Under the pieces are notes generated by a model. The model saw only the letters and a program-made list of their open reading frames with translations, ran no database searches and had not been told where the DNA came from. Of a stretch of 64,000 nucleotides of DNA, positions 32,446 through 43,739 are shown one piece after another (position 1 is the first letter of the stretch; each line of letters starts with the position of its first letter). Source of the DNA: Bos javanicus (taxonomy: Eukaryota > Chordata > Mammalia > Artiodactyla > Bovidae); assembly GCF_032452875.1 (NCBI RefSeq), contig NC_083870.1, forward strand, positions 2,852,001 to 2,916,000, given 5' to 3'. The position numbers were made by a program, and so were the translations under genes.

Positions 32446-34955
32446 TCACTGCTGAACAAACATCAACAGGAGAATGATGAATCCCACCAAAAAAAGATAC
32501 CCCATGTCCAAGGGCAAAGGAGAAAGCCCAGCAAGACAGCAGGAGGGTCTAAATCACACTAGAATCAAACCCCATACCTCGGAGCCAGCGATGCTCAGAG
32601 GTTTCAAACAAAACACTGTGTGCACCAGGAGACCCCACAGAGACTGAGCCAGACCTTCCTTTGAGTGTTTGAGTGTCTCCTGTCACTCAAACAATATATA
32701 GGTCAGCAGTGGCCACTGCAGGGGCAGAGGCTCTGGGTGCAGCAGAGCTGGGTGTGACATAAGCCTTCTTGGAGGAGGTCCCCATTAACCCCACCATAAA
32801 GCCACCAGAACTTACACGGGACTGGGGAAACAGACTCTTGGAGGACACAAACAAAACCTTGTGTGCACCAGAACCCAGAAGAAAGGAGCAGTGACCCCAA
32901 AAAAGACTGACTCAGACTTGCCTGTGAACGTCCAGGAATCTCTGATGGAGGCATGGGTTGGCGGTGGCCTGCTGCAGGGTCAGGGGCTCTGAGGGTGGCA
33001 GTGCATGCATGGGACCTTTTGAAGGAGATCACCATTATCTTCATTACCTCCACCATAATTTGGTTTCAGGTCAACAACAGGGAGGGAACACAGCTACACT
33101 CATCAACAGAAAATTGGGTTAAAGATTTACTAAGCATGGCCCCACCCATCAAAACAAGACCCAGTTTTCCCCTCAGTCAGTCTCTCTCATCAGGAAGCTT
33201 CCATAAGCCTCTTATCCTTATCCCTCAGAGGTCAGACAGAATTAAAATCACAATCACAGAAAACTAATCAAAATAATCAGATGGACCACAGTCTTGTCTA
33301 ACTCAATGAAACTATGAGCCATGCCATGTAGGGCCACCCAAGATGGATGGGTCATGGTGGAGAGTTCTGACAAAATGTGGTCCACTGGAGAAGGGAAGGC
33401 AAACAACTTCAGTATTCTTGTCTTGAAAACCCCATGAACAGTATGAAATGGCAAAAAGATATGACACTGAAAGATGAACTTCCCATGTCAATAGGTGCTC
33501 AATATGCTACTGGAGAAGAGCAGAGAAATAACTCCAGAAAGAAGGAAGAGACAGAGCCAAAGTGAAAACAATGCCCAGTTGTGAATGTGAGTGGTGTTGG
33601 AAGTAAAGTCCAATGCTGTAAAGAACAATATGCATAGGAACCTGGAATGTTCAAGGTCCATGAATCAAGGTAAATTATAAGTGGTCAAACAGGAAATGGC
33701 AAGAGTGAACATTGACATTTTAGGAATCACTGAACTAAAGTTGGCTGGAATGGGCAAATTTAACTCAGATGATCATTATATATACTACTGGGGACAAGAA
33801 TCCCTTAGAAGAAATGGAGTAGCCATCATAGTCAACAAAAGAGTCTGAAATGCAGTACTTGGGTGCAATCTTAAAAACAACAGAATGATATCTATTTATT
33901 TCCAAGGCAAGCCATTCAATATCACAGTAATCTAAGTCTATGTCCCAACAAGTAATGCTGAAGAAGGTGAAATTGAACAGTTCTAGGAAGACCTACAAGA
34001 CCTTCTACAATTAACACCCCCCAAAAAGATGTCTTTTTCATCATAGGGGACAGAAATGCAAAAGTAGGAAGTCAAGAGATAGCTGGAGTAACAGGTAAAT
34101 TTGGCCTTGGAGCACAGAATGAAACAGAGCAAAGACTAATAGAGATTTGCCAAGAGAACACACTAGTCATGGCAAACAACCTCTTCCAACAACACAAGAA
34201 AAGACTCAACACGTGGACATCACCAGATGGTCAATACAGAAATCAGATTGATTATATTCTTTGCAGCCAAAGGTGGAGAAGCTCTATACAGTCAGCAAAA
34301 GCAAGACTGAAAGCTGACTGTGGCTCAGATCATGAACTCCTTATTGCCAAATTCAGACTTAAATTAAGAAAGTAGGGGAAACCACTAGACCATTCAGGTA
34401 TGACCTAAATCAAATCCCTTACAGTTGTACAGTGGAGATGACAAAGAGATTCACCAGATTAGATCTGATAGACAGAGTACCTGATGAACTATGGATGGAG
34501 GTTCGTGACATTGTACAGGAGACAGGGATCAAGACCATCCCCAAGAAAAAGAAATGCAAAAAAGCTGAGCACTGAAGAACTGGTCGTTTTGAACTGTGGG
34601 GTTGGAGAAGACTTTTGAGAGTCCCTTGGACTGCAAGGAGATCCAAACAGTCAATCCTAAAGGAAATCAGTCCTGAATGTTCATTGGAAGGACTGATGCT
34701 GAAGCTGAAGCTCCAATACTTTGGCCACCTGATGCAAAGAACTGATTCATTGGAAAAGACCCTGATGCTGGGAATGATTGAAGGCAGGAGAAGGGGACAA
34801 CAGAGAATGAAATGGTTGGATGGCATCACCAACACGATGTACATGAGTTTGAGTAGGCTCTGGGAGTTGGTGATGGATAGGGAGGCCTGGCATGCTGCAG
34901 GCCATGTGGTTGCAAAGAGTCGTACACGACTGAGCAACTGAACTGAACTGACCTC
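32446..34955 (+). mobile_element. BovB with 5' UTR and endonuclease but no RT domain
   Basis: The copy starts in the BovB 5' UTR (CTCACTGCTGAACAAACATC) and runs through the long untranslated leader. It then covers the endonuclease coding part: CATAGGAACCTGGAATGTTC near 33634 at its start, and the frame at 34169-34375 with TWTSPDGQYRNQIDYIL and the catalytic ADCGSDHELL block. At 34557-34565 the sequence GAAATGCAAAAAAGCTGAGC jumps directly from the linker just after the endonuclease to the C-terminal KKAEHxRxD segment. The ~1.5 kb that encode the whole reverse transcriptase, including YADD, are absent. The 3' end (34563-34955) is otherwise normal and ends in the (ACTGA)n tail. Several stops disrupt the endonuclease. 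Confidence 0.9.
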
Positions 34956-35077
34956 CCCTAAGCTCTTATTATTCACATATTGTCTCCTGTATCTCCTCTT
35001 CAAGTCTCATTTTCCCCATGATTTCTGTCTTTTTGTAGTTTTGATGTGTATGCCTACTTCACAGGGTTTAGTGAGCC

Positions 35078-35197
35078 TTGACGTGAGTCTGAGTGAACTC
35101 CGGGAGTTGGTGATGGACAGGGAGGCCTGGTGTGCTGTGATTCATGGGGTTGCAAAGAGTCAGACACAACTGAGCGACTGAACTGAACTGAACTGAA
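35078..35197 (+). mobile_element. BovB 3' terminus, 120 bp
   Basis: Only the last ~120 bp: GACGTGAGTCTGAGTGAACT through GAGCGACTGAACTGAACTGA. Strongly 5'-truncated insertion. Confidence 0.92.
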
Positions 35198-35409
35198 TAA
35201 GAATATATCTGTCAGTTTATGTTTTCTAAACAGAAAAGTCATATAAAAAATTGAGGTTTCCAAATAATTGGTGTGATTTGAGGGAAGCTATAATCTTAAA
35301 ACACAACCTCTACCAGCTTGTCACTGATGCCTGTAACTTCCACAGTGAGAGGAGCTCCCTGGGACTGGGGCAGTATGATTCCAGTAAGCCACTGTTAAAA
35401 GGCACATGA

Positions 35410-35540
35410 GGGATTTCCCTGGAAGCCCAGCTATTAAGACTCCACACGTCCACTGCAGGGGATGCAGGTTCCATCCCTGGTGAGGGAACTAGGGTCCCGC
35501 ATGCCACGTGGCCAAAAAAAATAGAAAATAAAATTTCTTA
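35410..35540 (+). mobile_element. CHR-2 SINE, sense
   Basis: GGGATTTCCCTGGAAGCCCA, then ATTAAGACTCCACACGTCCA, GGTGAGGGAACTAGGGTCCC and GCCACGTGGCCAAAAAAAAT give head, body and A-rich tail of CHR-2. Confidence 0.88.
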
Positions 35541-36083
35541 AATGGAATAAAAATGAAAATATAACAAAATAACTAGTTTTTTTAAAAAGGTTCATGATAC
35601 AGGAGAAGGAAGGGAAAGGGAGAAAGCATGGAGTCATTAGAATTCACTGTTATGGAGGAGTCTCAAGAAATTATTGCTCAGATTGGCTAATTCTCTGAGT
35701 ATAAGAAATAGGAGAGGTAAGGTTTAATGAGTGAGGGAAGTGTGGGAAAGGTTCCAGGTGATAGCCACAGAGAGAGCCCCTGGTATGCACAGTATTGGTA
35801 TTCCCTGACCAGTGCCATAAAAGCAGAAAGGCCAGCGCTCTTCATCCTTGAGCAGTGCTTGTCTTTCTCTTAATTTTGTTTTCAGAAGTACTTCTTCCTT
35901 TCAGACAATTATCTTCCTCTCCATCAGGCAAAATATTCCATGTATGAAGGACAAAATTGAGGGAAAAAAACATTCCAATCCCTGGTTTCCCTTCAACCAA
36001 GAATGCTATATAATATTTTATCCTTCTTTTTCATTTAATGTAAGATACCATCAATTATAAGATACTATAATTTTATGTAATAT
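35541..36083. other. unique sequence
   Basis: I see nothing recognisable here. Confidence 0.35.
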
Positions 36084-36594
36084 CCAGTTCAGTTCAGTTC
36101 AGTTCAGGTGCTCAGTCATGTCCGACTCTTTGCGACCCCGTGAATCACAGCATGCCAGGCCTCCCTGTCCATCACCAACTCCCAGAGTCCACTCAGATTC
36201 ATGACCATCGAGTCAGTGATGCCATCCAGCCATCTCATCCTCTGTCATCCCCTTCTCCTCCTGCCCCCAATCCCTCCCAGCATCAGAGTCTTTTCCAATG
36301 AGTCAACTCTTCGCATGAGGTGGCCAAAGTACTGGAGTTTCAGCTTTAGCATCATTCCTTCCAAAGAAATCCCAGGGCTGATCTCCTTCAGAATGGAGTG
36401 GTTGGATCTCCTTGCAGTCCAAGGGACTCTCAAGAGCCTTCTCCAACACGTGCTTTCTTCAAAAGCATCAATTCTTCAGCGCTCAGCTTTCTTCACAGTC
36501 CAACTCTCACATCCATACATGACCACTGGAAAAACCATAGCCTTGACTAGCTGGACCTTTGTTGGCAAAGTAATGTCTCTGCTTTTCAATATGC
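36084..36594 (-). mobile_element. BovB 3' end, antisense, 10-bp TSD
   Basis: A 511-bp BovB tail from four CAGTT repeats (the reverse (ACTGA)n tail) to the SRDITL codons. The exact duplication TATGTAATAT is at 36074-36083 and 36595-36604. The frame 36201-36632 is its antisense shadow. Confidence 0.96.
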
Positions 36595-36730
36595 TATGTA
36601 ATATTAAGAAAGAAAAATTTCTTCCAGTTTAAACTATGACATGATATTGATTACTAAGACTTATCCCAGTTTCAGAGATGATAAATGTGAAAAAAAATGT
36701 ACATCTTAAAATCTATGTAATATAACACCT

Positions 36731-36753
36731 ATATATCGATGGGGTCGATATAT
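36731..36753. repeat. 9-bp palindrome, ATATATCGA
   Basis: ATATATCGA (36731-36739) and TCGATATAT (36745-36753) pair exactly around TGGGG. It lies in the 260-bp gap between two oppositely oriented BovB copies. Confidence 0.7.
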
Positions 36754-37237
36754 CTGGTCTTCTGCCACTATCTGACATAATACTGTCTATCTGGATAGGT
36801 GATTACAATATGAAATTTTACATACACTCAGAAAATCGTTAATTGCTACCAAGGACTTTTTGATAGAGGAGCTACCCCACATCCAAGGTCAGGGGTGGCG
36901 GCAAGAGGAGCTATCCTGCATCCAAGGTAAGGAGCAGTGGCTGCGCTTTGCTGGAGCAGCCATGAAGAGATACCCCCACGTCCAAGGTAAAAGAAATATA
37001 AGTAAGACAGTAGGCACTGAGAGAGGGCATCAGAGGGCAGACAGACTGGAACCACAATTACAGGCAACTAGCCAACTGATCACATGGACCACAACCTTGT
37101 CTAACTCAATGAAACTAAGCCACACCATGTGGGGCCACCCAAGACAGCGGGTCATGGTGGAGAGGTCTGACAGAATGTGGTCAGCTGGAGAAGGGAATAG
37201 CAAACCACATCACTATTCCTGCCTTTAGAACCCCATG

Positions 37238-37527
37238 CTTCTGCTGCTGCTGCTGCTGCTGCTCCTAAGTTGCTTCAGCCATGTCCGCCTCTGTGCGACC
37301 CCATAGACGGCAGCCCACCAGGCTTCCCTGTCCCTGGGATTCTCAAGACAAGAACACTGGAGTGTGTTGCCATTTCCTTTTCCAATGCATGAAAGTGAAA
37401 AGTGAAAGTGAAGTCGCTCAGTCGTATCTGACTCTTAGCGACCCTATGGACTTCAGCCCACCAGGCTCCTCCATCCATGGGATTTTCCAGGGAAGAGTAC
37501 TGGAGTGGGGTGCCATTGCCGTCTCCG
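37238..37527 (-). mobile_element. Bov-A2 SINE in BovB 5' region, 11-bp TSD
   Basis: A full antisense dimer beginning CTTCTGCTGCTGCTGCTGCT. Exact duplication AGAACCCCATG at 37227-37237 and 37528-37538. The BovB host sequence reads continuously across the empty site. Confidence 0.97.
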
Positions 37528-37985
37528 AGAACCCCATGAACAGTATGAAAAGTTGAAAAGATAGGTTACTGACAGATGAACTCCCCAGTTCGGTAGGTAC
37601 CCAATATGCTACTGGAGATCAGTGGAGAAATAACTCCAGGAAGAATGAAGGGATGGAGCCAACGCAAAAACAATACCCAGCTGTGGATGTGACTGGTGAT
37701 AGAAGCAAGGTTCAATGCTGTAAAGAGCAATATTGCATAGGAAACTGGAATGTTAGGGCCATGGATCAAGGCAAATTGGGAGTAGTCAAACAGGAGATGG
37801 CAAGAGTGAATGTTGACATTCTAGGAATCAGCGAACTAAGATGAACTGAAATAGCTGAATTTAACTCAGATGACCATTATATCTACTACTGTGGGCAGGA
37901 ATCCCTTAGAAGAAATGCAGTAGCCATCAGAGTCAACAAAAGAGTCCAAAATGCAGTACTTGGATGCAATCTCAAAAACGACAGA

Positions 37986-38525
37986 ATGATCTCTGTTCAT
38001 TTCCAAGGCAAACCACTCAATATCAGGGTAATCCAGGTCTATGCCCCAATCAGTAACACTAAAGAAGCTGAAGTTGAACGGTTCTATGAAGACCTACAAG
38101 ACCTTCTAGAATTAACACCCCAAAAAGATGTCCTTTTCATTATAGCAGACTGGAATGCAAAAGTAGGAAGTCAAGAAGCACCAGGAGTAACAGGCAAATT
38201 TGGCCTTGGAATACAGAATGAAGCAGGGCAAAGGCTAATAGAATTCTGCCAACAGAATGCACTAGTCATAGCAAACACCCTCTTCCAACAACACAAGATA
38301 AGACTCTACACATGGATATCACCAGAAGGTCAACACCAAAATCAGATTGATATTATTCTTTGCAGTCAAAGATGGAGAAGCTCTATACAGTCAGCAAAAA
38401 CAAGACCAGGAGCTGACTGTGGCTCAGATCATGAACTCCTTATTGCCAAATTCAGACTGAAATTGAAGAAAGTGGGGAAAACCACTACACCATTCAAATC
38501 CCTTATGACTATACAGTGGAAATGA
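37986..38525 (+). pseudogene. BovB APE-type endonuclease, 179-codon open piece
   Basis: This frame encodes most of the apurinic-endonuclease-like domain that nicks target DNA for BovB. Visible blocks are VIQVYAPISN, an ADWNAKVGSQ segment (Gly to Ala in the usual GDWNAK, a change near a metal-binding Asp), the TWISPEGQHQNQIDIIL block and the C-terminal catalytic GADCGSDHELL. The N-terminal strand with its conserved Asn is in the preceding frame piece (37653-37844), cut off by a TGA. The piece ends where a 16-bp deletion throws it out of frame into a stop. Confidence 0.9.
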
Positions 38526-38733
38526 GAAATAGATTTAAGGGACTAGATCTGATAGACAGAGTGCCTAATGACCTATGGACAGAGGTTCATGACATTGTAC
38601 AGGAGACAGGAATTAAGACAATCCCCAAGTAAAAGAAATGCAAAATAGCAAAATGGCTGTCTGAGGAGGCCTTACAAATAGCTGTGAAAAGAAGAGAAGT
38701 GAAAGCAAAGGAGAAAAGGAAAGATATACTCAT

Positions 38734-39768
38734 TTGAATGCAGAGTTCCAAAGAATAGCAAGGAGAGATAAGAAAGCCTTCCTCAGTGATCAGTGCAAAG
38801 AAATAGAGGAAAACACCAGAATGGGAAAGACGAGAGATCTCTTCAAGAAAATTAGAGATACCAAGGGAACATTTCATGCAAAGATGGGCTCAATGAAGGA
38901 CAGAAATGGTATGGACCTAACAGAAGCAGAAGATATTAAGAAGAGGTGGCAAGAATACACAGAAGAACTGTACAAAAAAGATCTTCACGGCCCAGATAAT
39001 CATGATGGTGTGATCACTGACCTAGAGCCAGACATCCTGGAATGTGAAGTCAAGTGGGCCTTAGGAAGCATCACTATGAACAAAGCTAGTGGAGATGATG
39101 GAATTCCAGTTGAGCTATTTCAAATCCTGAAAGATGATGCTGTGAAAGTGCTACACTCAATATGCCAACAAATTTGGAAAACTCAGCAGTGGTCACAGGA
39201 CTGGAAAAGGTCAGTTTTCATTCCAATCCCAAAGAAAGGCAATGCCAAAGAATGCTCAAACTACTGCATAATTGCACTCATCTCGCACGCTAGTAAAATG
39301 ATGCTCAAAATTCTCCAAGCCAGGCTTCAGCAATACGTGAACTGTGAACTTCCACATGTTCAAGCTTGTTTTAGAAAAGGCAGAGGAACCAGAGATCAAA
39401 TTGCCAACATCCTCTGGATCATCAAAAATGCAAGAGAGTTCCAGAAAAACATCTATTTCTGCTTTATTGACTATGCCAAAGCCTTTGACTGTGTAGATCA
39501 CAATAAACTGTGGAAAATTCTGAAAGAGATGGGAATACCAGAACACCTGACCTGTCTCTTGAGAAATCTGTATGCAAGTCAGGAAGCAACAGTTAGAAAT
39601 GGACATGGAACAACTGACTGGCTCCAAATAGGAAAAGGAGTATGTCAAGGCTATATATTGTCACCTTGCTTATTTAACTTCTATGCAGAGTACATCATGA
39701 GAAACGCTGGGCTGGAAGAAACACAAGCTGGAATCAAGATTGCCAGAAGAAATATCAATAACCTCTGA
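38734..39768 (+). pseudogene. BovB linker and reverse transcriptase, 344-codon frame
   Basis: The longest open frame in the window. It covers the linker (AFLSDQCKEIEEN, DRNGMDLTEAEDIKKRWQ) and most of the reverse transcriptase: FIPIPKKGNAKECSNY (finger region), RKGRGTRDQI, motif A CFIDYAKAFDCVDH with the first catalytic Asp at residue ~246, and the QG block GKGVCQGYILSPCLF. It ends at NNL with a TGA at 39766-39768, immediately followed in the same frame by the codons for YADD (39769-39780). Sister copies have AGA (Arg) there, so a single transition and one adjacent change could explain the break. The first catalytic Asp is retained but the second pair is excluded from the product. Confidence 0.93.
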
Positions 39769-40147
39769 TATGCAGATGACACCACCCTTATAGCAGAAAG
39801 TGAAGAGAAACTAAAGAGCCTCTTGATGAAAGTGAGAGGAGAGTGAAAAAGTTGGCTTAAAGCTAAACATTCAGAAAACTAAGATCATGGCATCCGGTCC
39901 CATCACTTCATGGCAAATAGATGGGGAAATAGTGAGAAACTTTATTTTTCCGGGCTCCAAAATCACTGCAGATGGTGACTGAAGCCATGAAATTAAAATA
40001 TGCTTACTCCTTGGAAGGAAAGTTATGACCAACCTAAACAGCATATTAAAAAGCAGAGACATCACTTTGTCAACAAAGGTCCATCTAGTCAATGCTATGG
40101 TTTTTCCAGTAGTCATGTATGGATGTGAGAGTTGGACTATAAAGAAA

Positions 40148-40380
40148 ACTGCTGCTGCTGCTAAGTCACTCCAGTCGTGTCTGACTCTGTGCGACCCCAT
40201 AGAGGGCAGCCCACCAGGCGCCCCCATCCCTGGGATTCTCCAGGCAAGAACACTGGAGTGGGTTGCCATTTCCTTCTCCAATGCATGAAAGTGAAAAGTG
40301 AAAGTGAAGTCGCTTAGTCGTCTCCGACTCTTAGCGACCTCATGGACTGCAGTCCACCAGGCTCCTCTGTCCATGGGATT
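40148..40380 (-). mobile_element. Bov-A2 SINE piece inside BovB C-terminal region
   Basis: CTGCTGCTGCTGCTAAGTCA to TCTGTCCATGGGATTTT. The last ~40 bp of the usual element are absent and the host BovB has lost a few bases (AAAGAAA...GAGTGCCG). I see no duplication. Confidence 0.9.
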
Positions 40381-40774
40381 TTGAGTGCCGAAGAATTGAT
40401 GCTTTTGAACTATGGTGATGGAGAAGACTCTTGAGAGTCCCTTGGACTGCAAGGAGATCCAACCAGTCCATCCTAAAGGAAATCAGTCCTGGGTGTTCAT
40501 TGGAAGGACTGATGCTGAAACTGAAACTCCAATACTTTGACCACCTGATGCAAAGAGCTGACTCATTGGAAAAGACCCTGATGCTGGGAGAGATTGGGGG
40601 CAGGAGGAGAAGGGGACGACAGAGGATGAGATGGTTTGATGGCATCACCGACTCGATGGACATGGATTTGGGGGGACTCCAGGAGTTGGTGATGGACAGG
40701 GAGGCCTGGCGTGCTGCAGTTCTTTGGGGTCGCAGAGTTGGACACAACTGAGTGACTGAACTGAACTGAACTGA

Positions 40775-40899
40775 TGGTGATGGTAAACTTAACCTTCAGT
40801 TTTTCATGGAGTATAGTGTGGGAAATTTTACATACATAGTAGATAAAGAGTCAGGCATGACTGAGTGACTAAACACAGCAAGACAACAGATACAAAGGA
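40775..40899. other. short unique stretch with BovB-like words
   Basis: AAAGAGTCAGGCATGACTGA then GTGACTAAACACAGC (40848-40880) resembles a Bov-A tail. Too short to assign. Confidence 0.3.
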
Positions 40900-41330
40900 T
40901 TTTTTTTTTTTTTGAGGTTTAGTTCATTTATAACATTATGTTAGTTTCAGATGTACAGCATAGTGTTTCAAATTTTTTATAGATTAATTTCTTTTATAGT
41001 TATAAAATATTTGCTTTATTTCCTAATATATATCATTGTAGCTAATTTATTTTTCACATATTAATAGTAGTTTACACCTTTTAATCTCTGATCCCTGTCT
41101 TGCCCCTTCTCCCTTCCCCCTTCCTTCTCCGCTGCTGGTAACCACTAGTTTGTTTTCTGTACCCTGTGGGTGTATTTTCTATACCCTGTCTGTGGCATTT
41201 TTCTTCTTATATTCACTAGTTTGCTTTATTTTTAGGTTCCCCACAGAAGTAATAACATACAGTATCTGTCTTTCTTTGTCTGACTTATTTCATTAAGCAT
41301 AATACCCTCTAGTTCCATCAAAAGATTTTT
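40900..41330 (-). mobile_element. L1 3' end, antisense
   Basis: A 14-T run (reverse poly-A) at 40900-40913 is followed by TTATGTTAGTTTCAGATGTA, CAGCATAGTGTTTCAAA, CTGCTGGTAACCACTAGTTT and CTGACTTATTTCATTAAGCA, the reverse complement of an artiodactyl L1 3' UTR. Confidence 0.85.
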
Positions 41331-41593
41331 TAAAGGATACAAATGGTTTTATTCCCCAAGAAACAGATTTAGTTCTTACCATTAGTTTTCAAACTGAGGC
41401 TCAGAGCTCAACTGTAGGCCCAAAGGGCCCTCCCAGGGACCCTGAGAACAACAGGGATCCTCAGACCCCATATGAAGTCTTATAGAAAACCCACCTCATT
41501 CCCCAGACCCCAGAGACCTCCTCACCAATCACAATAAAGGACAAACTCCATCATTCCAAGGGACACCAATACCATAGGACATTCAGTTCACAT

Positions 41594-42935
41594 CAGATCA
41601 GATCAGTCGCTCAGTCGTGTCCGACTCTTTGCAACCCCATGAATCACAGCATGCCAGGCCTCCTTGTCCATCACCAACTCCCGGAGTTCACTCAGACTCA
41701 CGACCATCAAGTCAGTGATGCCATCCAGCCATCTCATCCTCTGTCATCCCCTTCTCCTCCTGCCCCCAATCCCTCCCAGCATCAGAGTCTTTTCCAATGA
41801 GTCAACTCTTTGCATGAAGTGGCCAAAGTACTGGAGTTTCAGCTTTAGCATCATTCCTTCCAAAGAAATCCCAGGGCTGATCTCCTTTAGAATGGACTGC
41901 TTGGATCTCCTTGCAGTCCAAGGGACTCTCAAGAGTCTTCTCCAACACCACAGTTCAAAAGCATCAATTCTTTGGCGCTCAGCCTTCTTCACAGTCCAAC
42001 TCTCACATCCATACATGACCACAGGAAAAACCATAGCCTTGACTTGCCGGACCTTTGTTGGCAAAGTAACGTCTCTGCTTTTGAATATGCTATCTAGGTT
42101 GGTCATAACTTTCCTTCCAAGGAGTAAGCGTCTTTTAATTTCATGGCTGCAGTCACCATCTGCAGTGATTTTGGAGCCCAGAAAAATAAAGTCTGACACT
42201 GTTTCCACTGTTTCCCCATCTATTTCCCCTGAAGTGATGGGACTGGATACCATGATCTTCATTTTCTGAATGTTGAGCTTTAAGCCAACTTTTTCACTCT
42301 CCACTTTCACTTTCATCAAGAGGCTTTTGAGTTCCTCTTCACTTTCTGCCATAAGGGTGGTGTCATCTGCATATCTGAGGTTATTGATATTTCTCCCAGC
42401 AATCTTGATTCTAGCTTTTGTTTCTTCCAGTCCAGCGTTTCTCATGATGTACTCTGCATATAAGTTAAAAAAACAGGGTGACAATATACAGCCTTGATGA
42501 ACTCCTTTTCCTATTTGGAACTAGTCTGTTGTTCCATGTCCCATTCTAACTGTTGCTTCCTGACTTGCATACAGATTTCTCAAGAGGCAGATCAGGTGTT
42601 CTGGTATTCCCATCTCTTTCAGAATTTTCCACAGTTTATTGTGATCCACACAATCAAAGGCTTTGGCATAGTCAATAAAGCAGAAATAGATGTTTTTCTG
42701 GAACTCTCTTGCATTTTCGATGATCCAGAGGATGTTGGCAATTTGATCTCTGGTTCCTCTGCCTTTTCTAAAACCAGCTTGAACATCAGGAAGTTCATGG
42801 TTCACATATTGCTGAAGCCTGGCTTGGAGAATTTTGTGCATTACTTTACTAGCGTGTGAGATGAGTGCAATTGTGCAGTAGTTTGAGCATTCTTTGGCAT
42901 TGCCTTTCTTTGGGATTGGAATGAAAACTGACCTT
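41594..42935 (-). mobile_element. BovB, antisense, 1.34 kb
   Basis: The copy extends from the 3' terminus to the FIPIPKK codons of the reverse transcriptase. A 7-bp direct repeat TTCACAT (41587-41593 and 42936-42942) flanks it. The two long frames 41744-42484 and 42521-42940 cover most of it, making it one of the least damaged pieces. The plus-strand frames at 41664-42269 and 42494-42859 are antisense shadows. Confidence 0.95.
41744..42484 (-). pseudogene. BovB RT palm end and C-terminal domain, 246 codons
   Basis: The frame starts at the LSP block (MSPCFFNLYAEYIM) and contains an intact YADD box at residues 38-41. It continues through the thumb-like region (AESEEELKSLLMKVK, LNIQKMKIM) into the BovB C-terminal region (GSKITADGDCSHEIKRRLLLGRK, split here by no stop; PWTARRSKQSILKEIS). 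The upstream part including motif A sits in a different frame (42521-42940). As a truncated insertion it has no promoter or start of its own. Confidence 0.92.
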
Positions 42936-42944
42936 TTCACATAG

Positions 42945-43735
42945 TCTTCATTAAATAATGCCTATAAGCCCAGCACCAAGTAATATTATTAGAGTTAAAA
43001 AGGAAGTTGATCACCCAGACCCTGCCCTACTCTTCCTGGAAATCCCAAAATAGACAGTAGGTTCTTAGCACATGGTAAAGTCAGGGTATTCCCTGGAAAA
43101 AGCCAACGAGACCCCCATAGTCTATATGGTGTGAAGGCATGCATCATTACTTTGGTGAGTTCACCCAGAGTCTGAGTTCTGGCCCTGGAAAGTTTCATCT
43201 CTCTAGAGAAGAGATTTATCTCTTGGGATCAGACTCATTAAACAGGACTGATAGATAAAATCAGAATGTAAGTTAATTCACTTAACAAGAAGAATTGTAG
43301 CTGCTCCATGGACTTGAATTCTTCAGTTCCCAGCTCTATATGAGACACCAGTCCACAGATGGAGTTATTGGGTGATCCTGGAAGCAGGATAAAAGGGGGG
43401 TAGTACAGGACCAAATGTGTAGGGGCAGCAGGTTAAAGTTGCCCTGAGGGACCTACCTCCACAGTAGGTTCTCACCCATTTGACTGGAAATGCAACAAAC
43501 TCATTGCCTGCAGCCGTTTATCTCCACATTAGACACAGCTTTGCCTAATGGGATCAGAATAAGCAAAATGCTATGGCTAAGGCACCTGTCTCTACTCCCT
43601 GGATGAACATTGTTCCAAGATTTGCCTTTTATTTTTATTCTGAGGCTAACCAGCCCCTTCTTTCTTTAGATATAATAATTCTTTCCACCAGGTCTTATTC
43701 TGACCTGAGAGCCATTCTGTCTCCCTAAGTTAAAT
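42945..43735. other. unique sequence
   Basis: I recognise no gene, RNA or clear repeat in this stretch. Confidence 0.35.
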
Positions 43736-43739
43736 TCAT

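Larger units (their letters stand above)
36857..40774 (+). mobile_element. nearly full-length BovB, sense
   Basis: The most complete BovB here, ~3.4 kb after removing two Bov-A2 insertions (37238-37527 and 40148-40380). The 5' UTR contains three degenerate copies of a GAGCTACCCCACATCCAAGG unit (from 36869, 36909 and 36967). Coding starts near 37737 (IGNWNVRAMDQGKLG). The endonuclease frame runs to 38525 with a stop at 37842-37844, the reverse transcriptase frame covers 38734-39768, and the C-terminal region follows to the (ACTGA)n tail at 40774. Damage includes a 16-bp deletion at ~38495 (visible by comparison with 34391-34420), a frameshift before 38734, and a stop just ahead of YADD. The copy is inactive. 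Confidence 0.95.

Noticed and set aside
34419..35003. 194-codon minus-strand frame
   Set aside because: It is the antisense shadow of the BovB 3' end at 34563-34955; the same serine/leucine-rich antisense frame appears at every BovB copy (36201-36632, 41664-42269, 44771-45214).
39871..40452. 193-codon minus-strand frame
   Set aside because: It spans antisense BovB and an inserted Bov-A2; a chimera of repeats, not a gene.
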